Assembly: GCA_024277405.1 (NCBI GenBank)
Contig: JAJRVI010000058.1
Location: forward strand, 1-6,343
Origin: Fidelibacterota bacterium
Lineage (GTDB): Bacteria; Bipolaricaulota; Bipolaricaulia; Bipolaricaulales; Bipolaricaulaceae
Direction: 5' to 3'
Length of the DNA stretch: 6,343 bases
The notes under the pieces are model-generated. The model was not told the DNA's origin and searched no databases. It saw only the letters and a program-made list of their open reading frames with translations. Shown piece by piece: positions 1-6,343 of this stretch (position 1 is its first letter; every line of letters starts with the position of its first letter). The position numbers and the translations under genes are program-made.

Positions 1-368
1 GGCCCTTCGGCGGGATCGGCAGGGCCATCGGCTGGGATTCCCCTGTGCCCGCGACGTTCGTTGACAAGGCCTTGGAGCTCTTCGGCCCGGGGACGAAGAT
101 CGCCATCGAGGCGGCCGTCATGGCCACCGATGCTGGGGCGGTGGAGGCGGGCGAGATGGTCGTCAGCTTGGGCGGCACCTTCAAGGGCCTGGACACGGCC
201 CTGGTCGTCAGGACCGCCCACAGTTACAACATCTTCACCGACTTCGAGGTGCTGGAGCTCATCGCCAAGCCGCTCCATCCGGGGAAGCGCCTGCCCGAAT
301 ACGAGCAGGAAGGCTGGCAGGGTGATCTCGATCAGTACTACCGCCCTCCCGAGGTCCCACCGGGGTGA
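1..368 (+). CDS. 3' part of a pyruvate-kinase C-terminal-like (PK_C) domain protein, 5' truncated by window edge
   Basis: The reading frame is open from base 3 to a TGA stop at 366-368, giving about 121 visible residues, so the true start lies upstream. A GTG at 45 could initiate, but the residues before it (FGGIGRAIGWDSP) look like normal coding sequence, so I read this as a truncated gene. The core, F-G-P-G-T-K-I-A-I-E followed by A-V-M-A-T-D-A-G and V-V-S-L-G-G-T-F-K-G-L-D-T-A, resembles the stand-alone proteins of unknown function that carry only the alpha/beta C-terminal domain of pyruvate kinase. In pyruvate kinase that domain is regulatory, and no catalytic barrel is visible here. The tail (about 25 residues rich in Pro, Glu and Tyr) is hydrophilic and probably lineage-specific. 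No membrane segment is seen. It is separated from ndk by 131 bases and may not be in the same transcript. Family recognition is from memory of the motif pattern; the function is unknown. Confidence 0.65.
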   Translation, partial: PFGGIGRAIGWDSPVPATFVDKALELFGPGTKIAIEAAVMATDAGAVEAGEMVVSLGGTFKGLDTALVVRTAHSYNIFTDFEVLELIAKPLHPGKRLPEYEQEGWQGDLDQYYRPPEVPPG

Positions 369-435
369 GGCTCCCGCGCCCTTCTCGAGGTTTAGTCACG
401 CTGGAGCCGCTGCGGTTCCCGGAAAGATAACGGGG

Positions 436-482
436 TTTCGGTTAAACTAACTCGGTCTTTCGGTCCCGAACTACGCCCCGAG
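436..482 (+). repeat. Short direct and inverted repeats in the ndk leader
   Basis: TTTCGGT occurs twice, at 436-442 and 458-464, 22 bases start to start, which is about two helical turns. The second copy sits in a small dyad, TTCGG (459-463) and CCGAA (466-470). That dyad is nested inside CTCGG (451-455) and CCGAG (478-482), which ends six bases before the Shine-Dalgarno. The arms are only five bases long and the internal loops are uneven, so this may be chance. If real, it could be a tandem operator or a weak leader hairpin. No regulator is identified. Confidence 0.25.
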
Positions 483-487
483 TAGAT

Positions 488-494
488 AGGAGGG
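488..494 (+). promoter_or_regulatory. Strong Shine-Dalgarno of ndk
   Basis: AGGAGGG lies five bases upstream of the ATG at 500. It is a near-perfect anti-16S match with standard spacing. It fixes the ndk start and indicates bacterial-type initiation. Confidence 0.85.
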
Positions 495-499
495 AATAC

Positions 500-949
500 A
501 TGGAGAGGACATTGGTGCTCCTTAAGCCCGACGCCGTGCAGCGGCGCTTGATGGGAAAGATCATCTCCCGGTTCGAGGAGAAGGGGTTGAAGATCGTGGC
601 TCTGAAGATGATGCGGGTCCCCCGGGAGCTCGCCGAGCGCCACTACGCCGAGCACCGCGAGAAGCCGTTCTTCGGGGAACTCGTGTCCTTCATCACCTCC
701 GCCCCCATCGTCGCCATGGTGGTGGAAGGCCCCAAGGCCATTGAGACGGTGCGGAGGATGATGGGGAAGACCGATCCCCTGGAGGCGGATCCGGGGACGA
801 TCCGCGGGGACTACGGCCTCTCCATCACCATGAACCTGGTCCACGGCTCCGACTCCCCCGCCACCGCGTCCCGGGAGATCCCCATTTTCTTCGCCCCGGA
901 GGAGATCCTGGACTACGATATCGCGGACCAACGGTGGCTCGGAGGATAG
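500..949 (+). CDS. ndk: Nucleoside diphosphate kinase
   Basis: Ndk moves the gamma-phosphate of ATP onto (d)NDPs through a phospho-histidine intermediate, balancing cytosolic nucleoside triphosphate pools. The 149-residue length is close to the usual 135-155. The active-site block N-L-V-H-G-S-D-S puts the catalytic His at residue 115. Other family positions are present: Lys9 in L-L-K-P-D, the tyrosine near 49, Phe58, Arg85/86, Thr91 in G-K-T-D-P, Arg102 in G-T-I-R-G-D and Asn112. The P-G-T-I-R-G-D-Y-G and A-S-R-E-I-P-I-F-F segments are canonical. The C-terminus (E-E-I-L-D-Y, then R-W-L-G-G) is slightly longer than in the shortest bacterial forms. The ATG at 500 is supported by a strong Shine-Dalgarno. 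The gene ends one base before valS and appears to lead the operon. CTP made by Ndk is a substrate of CdsA, encoded at the far end of the cluster. Nothing looks defective. Confidence 0.98.
   Translation: MERTLVLLKPDAVQRRLMGKIISRFEEKGLKIVALKMMRVPRELAERHYAEHREKPFFGELVSFITSAPIVAMVVEGPKAIETVRRMMGKTDPLEADPGTIRGDYGLSITMNLVHGSDSPATASREIPIFFAPEEILDYDIADQRWLGG
941..945 (+). promoter_or_regulatory. Shine-Dalgarno of valS inside the end of ndk
   Basis: GGAGG, coding the last two codons of ndk before its TAG, lies five bases before the valS ATG at 951. This supports that start and suggests translational coupling between ndk and valS across a one-base gap. Confidence 0.8.
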
Positions 950-950
950 G

Positions 951-3583
<2,633 letters not shown>

Positions 3584-3587
<4 letters not shown>

Positions 3588-4840
3588 AGGCGGATGCATT
3601 GCCCCGGAGATCGCTACCGGCGGGGAGCCTCTCCCGAATGAGGGCGCTTCTCGGGCGCCTGGGCCACCCGGAGGAGGCCTTTCCCGCCGTCCACGTCACC
3701 GGCTCCCACGGGAAAAGCTCGGTGATCACCTTCCTGGAGGGGATATTCGTCGCGGCGGGCTACAAGGTGGGGGCGTTCGTCCCGAGCTCCCCCGCGTTCC
3801 CGGTGAGGCTCGGGGGGGACCCGGTCCCCGCGGTGTCCCTGGAACGGGCCCTCGCGCGGGTGGAGGCGGCGTCCGAGGACGGGACGAGCGCGGCCGAACG
3901 GCTGGCCGCCGCGGCCTTTTCCCTCTTCGCCGATGCGGGGGTGGAGATCGCTCTCGTGGGCGCCGGGATCGGGGGGAGACAAGACCCCGCGAACTGCCTC
4001 CCCCGGCGGCTCATAACCGCCGTGACGGCCGTGGAGGAGGACCGCGTTGACCTTTTCGGCCCGGGCCGTACGCGGCCCTCATGGGAAGAGGCCGGGACCG
4101 CTTCCCCCGGGGTCCCCTTCCTCACCGTGGAACGCCGGGTGGAGACCCTGGCCGCGTTCGCCGAGACCACCAAGGAGGTGGGGGCGGCGTTGGTCCTGCT
4201 AGACCCGGAGGACCTGAACCCGGTGGGGCTTTCCTGGGATCGGACGGTATGGCGCTCCCGGGAGGACCCCCTGGGCCTGGGGGAGTTCGAGACGGGGCCC
4301 ATGGGTCTCTATCAGCGGGCCAACCTCGCCCTCGCGTTGGGGGTGGTGTGCGAGCTCCTCGGGGGTTGGGACTGGCCCCCTGGGGTCGTCCGGGACGGGC
4401 TCTCCCGGGCGGAGCTCCCCGCCCGCTTCGAGTTGATCTCCCGCAGGCCGTACGTGGTGTTGGACGCCGCGCGGAATCCCGCCGCGGCCCGATCCCTCAT
4501 CGGCACCCTGGAGGCCCTGTCCGGGACCGGGGGCGAGAGGATCCTCCTCTTCGGGATAACCCGGGGGCAACCGGTACGGGCCACGGTGGAGACCCTGTTC
4601 CCCTGGTTCGATCGGGTTGTCCTCTTCTCCGCCGGGGGACCGGATGCCCTTCCCCCGGAGGCCCTTCTCCCCCAAGCGCGGAGGCTCGGGGTGCGGGCGG
4701 AGATAGGTGCCCCCCTGCCCGATCTCCTGGGGGCGTGGCTGGGCTCGGCGGGGGAAGGGGACCTCATCGTCGTCGTGGGCCCGAAGGAGGCGCTTTTGGA
4801 GGCACGGGGTGAGCTGGGAAGCCTTGCTGGAAGAGGTTAA
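3584..4840 (+). CDS. Divergent FolC-like protein (folylpolyglutamate/dihydrofolate synthase family) with altered active-site residues
   Basis: FolC enzymes add glutamate to dihydropteroate or to folates using ATP and belong to the Mur ligase superfamily. The 418-residue length and domain order fit FolC. The N-terminal segment R-M-R-A-L-L-G-R-L-G-H-P (19-29) is followed by H-V-T-G-S-H-G-K-S-S-V (37-47), the P-loop. Its Lys44 is kept, but the usual G-T-N-G-K-G-S is altered. G-I-G-G-R-Q-D-P-A-N (128-137) matches the G-L-G-G-R-L-D-A-T-N block. Y-Q-R-A-N (243-247) matches H-Q-x-x-N, and V-L-D-A-A-R-N-P (292-299) matches the C-terminal D-x-A-H-N-P. Several catalytic positions differ: the Glu before G-L-G-G-R is Gly126, the His of D-H is Arg154, the Lys of E-K-A-G is Glu169, the C-terminal motif His is Arg297, and no S-P-H-L is recognisable near 66-71 (SSPA at 68-71). 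The frame is intact and codon use matches its neighbours, so it is not an obvious pseudogene. It follows valS, the usual folC position in Firmicutes. It may be a repurposed ligase, a pseudoenzyme or a highly divergent FolC. I withhold the symbol because activity is doubtful. Confidence 0.85.
4798..4802 (+). promoter_or_regulatory. Shine-Dalgarno that sets the uppS GTG start
   Basis: GGAGG lies six bases before the GTG at 4809, inside the folC-like gene. The protein from this GTG begins 23 residues before the catalytic Asp of the D-G-N-G-R-W-A block, normal for the family. An upstream in-frame ATG at 4707 would add 34 residues rich in Arg, Trp, Ser and Gly that look like out-of-frame translation of the folC-like gene. 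That start is therefore disfavoured. Confidence 0.85.
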
Positions 4841-5552
4841 AAGTCGCCCTCTCCCGCGGCACGTGGGGATCATCATGGACGGGAACGGCCGGTGGGCCAA
4901 GGCCCGGGGGTTGCCGCGCCTGGAGGGCCACCGACAAGGGGCCCTCACCGCCGAGAGGATCGTGCGTTTCGTCGTGAAGGAGGGGCTCTTCTCCTACCTC
5001 ACCCTGTTCGCCTTTTCCACCGAGAACTGGGCCCGGCCCAAGAGGGAGGTGGACGGCCTCTTCGCGCTGCTCGAATCTTTCCTGCGTGAAAAGGCCGAGG
5101 AGTTCATAGATTCCGGCATCAGGCTCCTGGTCGTGGGGGACCACCGTCCCCTGCCCGATGGCCTGCGGGAGACGATCGAGGAGGTGGAGCGGAGGACCGA
5201 GGGGAACGACCGGCTCACCCTGGCCATCGCCCTCAATTTCGGGGGACGGTGGGCGATCCTGCGGGCGGTACGGGACCTCCTCCGCGCCGCCAGATCCATC
5301 GCCCTGGGCCCCGACGAGGTGGGGGAGGATCTCTTCCGGGCCTACCTCCCCACGGGGGAGCTCCCCGACATCGACCTCCTCATCCGCACCGGCGGGAGGC
5401 TGCGCCTCTCCAACTTCCTCCTGTGGGAGCTGGCCTATACCGAGCTCTACTTCACCGACGCCCTATGGCCGGATTTCGACGAGGAAGCCCTGCTCCTCGC
5501 CCTCAAGGACTTCCAGGGGAGGGAGCGGAGCTTCGGGAAGGTCGTGGGATGA
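4809..5552 (+). CDS. uppS: Isoprenyl transferase (undecaprenyl diphosphate synthase family, cis-prenyltransferase)
   Basis: The enzyme condenses isopentenyl diphosphates onto farnesyl diphosphate in cis to make the long polyprenyl carrier used for peptidoglycan and glycan assembly. The 247 residues (GTG start) match the usual 230-260. Seen in order: H-V-G-I-I-M-D-G-N-G-R-W-A with catalytic Asp24, G-H-R at 40-42, F-A-F-S-T-E-N-W-A-R-P (67-77), L-N-F-G-G-R (142-147), D-L-L-I-R-T-G-G (189-196), and S-N-F-L-L-W followed by Y-F-T-D-A-L-W-P-D-F (214-223). Two conserved acidic positions are changed. The Glu that normally follows R-T-G-G is Arg197 (codon AGG, 5397-5399); in E. coli UppS this is Glu213, reported as a magnesium ligand. 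The Asp/Glu normally two residues after N-Y-G-G-R is Ala149. The fold and FPP/IPP-binding motifs otherwise look intact. Chain length cannot be read from the sequence. The gene overlaps the folC-like gene by 32 bases and cdsA by 4. Confidence 0.95.
   Translation: MSWEALLEEVKSRPLPRHVGIIMDGNGRWAKARGLPRLEGHRQGALTAERIVRFVVKEGLFSYLTLFAFSTENWARPKREVDGLFALLESFLREKAEEFIDSGIRLLVVGDHRPLPDGLRETIEEVERRTEGNDRLTLAIALNFGGRWAILRAVRDLLRAARSIALGPDEVGEDLFRAYLPTGELPDIDLLIRTGGRLRLSNFLLWELAYTELYFTDALWPDFDEEALLLALKDFQGRERSFGKVVG
5535..5552 (+). promoter_or_regulatory. uppS/cdsA coupling junction
   Basis: The cdsA ATG (5549-5551) overlaps the uppS TGA (5550-5552). GGGAAGG at 5535-5541, seven bases upstream, is a moderate Shine-Dalgarno. 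An in-frame GTG at 5561 has no good upstream signal, so the ATG is preferred. Translational coupling is likely. Confidence 0.6.
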
Positions 5553-6343
5553 GCGCCCCCGTGTCGAAACGCCTCCTCACCGCCGCGATCTCGATCCCGT
5601 TGGTCCTTCTCCTCCTCTTCATCGCCCATAGGTACGGGCTCGTCTGGCTCGTGGGCATCGTCCTCTCTACGGTGGGTCTGATCGCGGGCTGGGAATACCT
5701 GAACCTCGTGGAGCGCCTCGGAGTACACCCCCCGCGGGAGCTCCTCCTCGCCGCCATCCCCCTGTATCTCTTCCTCGCGGGGATGTGGGAGGGGAATTAC
5801 GCCCTGGTCTTGGGATGGGCGGTGGCCTATCTGACCGTGATCTATTCCTTCTTCCGGCGGGGACACCGCGAGGGGTTCCTCACTTCACTGGTGAGCATCT
5901 TCGGCTTCATCTATATCCCCGGGCTCCTGAGCTTCATCCACCTCCTTTTCCGGGCCGATCTGTTCCTGGTGTATCACTTCCTCCTCATGGTCTGGGCGTA
6001 CGACTCGGGGGCCTTCTTCGTGGGGAGCCTCTTCGGGAAGCACCAACTCCTCCCCCGGATCTCGCTGGCGAAGACGTGGGAGGGCGTAGTCGGGGGGTTG
6101 GCCCTCGCCGTCGCGGCCGCCGCCATCTATCCCGGGTTCTGGGGGGACTTCCGCAGGTGGCTGCCCCACGTATTCGCCCTGGGGATCATCACCGGGGCGT
6201 TCGTCCAGTTGGGCGACCTGTTCGAGTCGCTGCTCAAGCGGGCCGCGGGGGTGAAGGATTCGGGCAGCATCTTCCCCGGACACGGGGGGATGTTGGACCG
6301 GATCGACGGCCTCCTCGCGGCGCTTCCGGTGTATTACTTCTAC
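5549..6343 (+). CDS. cdsA: Phosphatidate cytidylyltransferase (CDP-diglyceride synthase), 3' end cut by window edge
   Basis: CdsA is an integral membrane enzyme that makes CDP-diacylglycerol from phosphatidic acid and CTP, the branch point of bacterial phospholipid synthesis. 265 codons are visible with no stop; the family is usually about 265-290 residues, so little is missing. The N-terminus has a short basic start (S-K-R-L-L) followed by hydrophobic helices near 11-26, 30-47, 66-80, 84-101, 113-133, 138-160, 177-197 and 204-222. The CDS signature is complete at 227-253, with Ser227, Lys230-Arg231, Lys236-Asp237, Gly239, Phe242-Pro243, His245-Gly-Gly and Asp250-Arg-Ile-Asp253. The preceding block Y-D-S-G-A-F-F-V-G (151-159) and F-G-K-H (162-165) holds conserved Asp152. 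The S-P-K-K-T-W-E-G motif reads S-L-A-K-T-W-E-G at 172-179, with Leu and Ala replacing Pro and Lys. uppS-cdsA is a widely conserved pair, often followed by dxr and rseP, which could lie just beyond the window. Confidence 0.96.
   Translation, partial: MSAPVSKRLLTAAISIPLVLLLLFIAHRYGLVWLVGIVLSTVGLIAGWEYLNLVERLGVHPPRELLLAAIPLYLFLAGMWEGNYALVLGWAVAYLTVIYSFFRRGHREGFLTSLVSIFGFIYIPGLLSFIHLLFRADLFLVYHFLLMVWAYDSGAFFVGSLFGKHQLLPRISLAKTWEGVVGGLALAVAAAAIYPGFWGDFRRWLPHVFALGIITGAFVQLGDLFESLLKRAAGVKDSGSIFPGHGGMLDRIDGLLAALPVYYFY

Larger units (their letters stand above)
369..499 (+). other. Only intergenic region in the window; presumed leader of the ndk operon
   Basis: These 131 bases are visibly less GC-rich than the genes, especially 424-464, and contain no credible ORF. 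As the only gap of any size, this is the natural place for the promoter of the downstream five-gene cluster. I cannot assign -35 and -10 boxes. AT-rich candidates for a -10 (GATAAC at 426-431, TAAACT at 443-448) have no good -35 at 16-18 bases. No U-tract terminator follows the upstream gene, so read-through from it is possible. There is no room for, and no sign of, a T-box leader, even though valS lies one gene downstream. Confidence 0.5.

Noticed and set aside
420..448. Sigma-70-like promoter using GATAAC (426-431) or TAAACT (443-448) as -10
   Set aside because: Neither has a recognisable -35 at 16-18 bases. A promoter probably lies in this gap but cannot be placed.
369..499. T-box riboswitch or rho-independent terminator ahead of the operon
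   Set aside because: The gap is too short for a T-box, shows none of its conserved elements, and contains no GC stem followed by a T-run.
3812..3818. Run of seven G in the folC-like gene as a frameshift or phase-variation site that might explain the lost motifs
   Set aside because: The frame is coherent on both sides of the run, the other frames do not encode the missing S-P-H-L, and the main substitutions lie far downstream of it.
4707..4808. N-terminal extension of UppS from the ATG at 4707
   Set aside because: The added residues are Trp/Arg/Ser-rich noise from the folC-like gene's other frame. The GTG at 4809 has an excellent Shine-Dalgarno and gives a normal N-terminus.

Overview
This is a GC-rich bacterial core-gene window with almost no non-coding space. 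All genes read on the + strand. From left to right they are: the 3' end of a protein resembling a pyruvate-kinase C-terminal domain (1-368); a 131-base intergenic gap (369-499); ndk, nucleoside diphosphate kinase (500-949); valS, valyl-tRNA synthetase (951-3587); a divergent folC-like Mur-ligase-superfamily gene (3584-4840); uppS, a cis-prenyltransferase (4809-5552); and cdsA, phosphatidate cytidylyltransferase, running off the right edge (5549-6343).

From ndk onward the layout looks like one operon. The junctions are a 1-base gap (ndk/valS), a 4-base ATGA overlap (valS/folC-like), a 32-base overlap with its own strong Shine-Dalgarno and a GTG start (folC-like/uppS), and another ATGA overlap (uppS/cdsA). 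The order joins two modules usually seen apart: valS-folC, familiar from Firmicutes, and uppS-cdsA, usually preceded by frr. It therefore links nucleotide balance (Ndk), translation (ValRS), a folate-type ligase position, and lipid-carrier and phospholipid precursor synthesis (UppS, CdsA). Ndk can supply the CTP used by CdsA.

Third codon positions are overwhelmingly G or C (CTC, ATC, GAG, GGG, CCC, CGG), with regular AGG arginine codons. The start signals, gene order and protein types are bacterial. A deep-branching, possibly thermophilic anaerobe (for example a Bipolaricaulota/Acetothermia-like lineage) would fit, but that is a low-confidence inference from style and synteny.

The part most worth attention is the folC-like gene. 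It is full length and keeps the FolC layout and the P-loop lysine, but the metal-ligand Glu, the His of the DH motif, the carbamylated-Lys position and the His of the D-x-A-H-N-P motif are all replaced. Next to it, UppS has Arg in place of the conserved Glu of the R-T-G-G-E motif and Ala in place of the acidic residue after N-Y-G-G-R. No mobile element, CRISPR array, tRNA, rRNA or riboswitch was seen.
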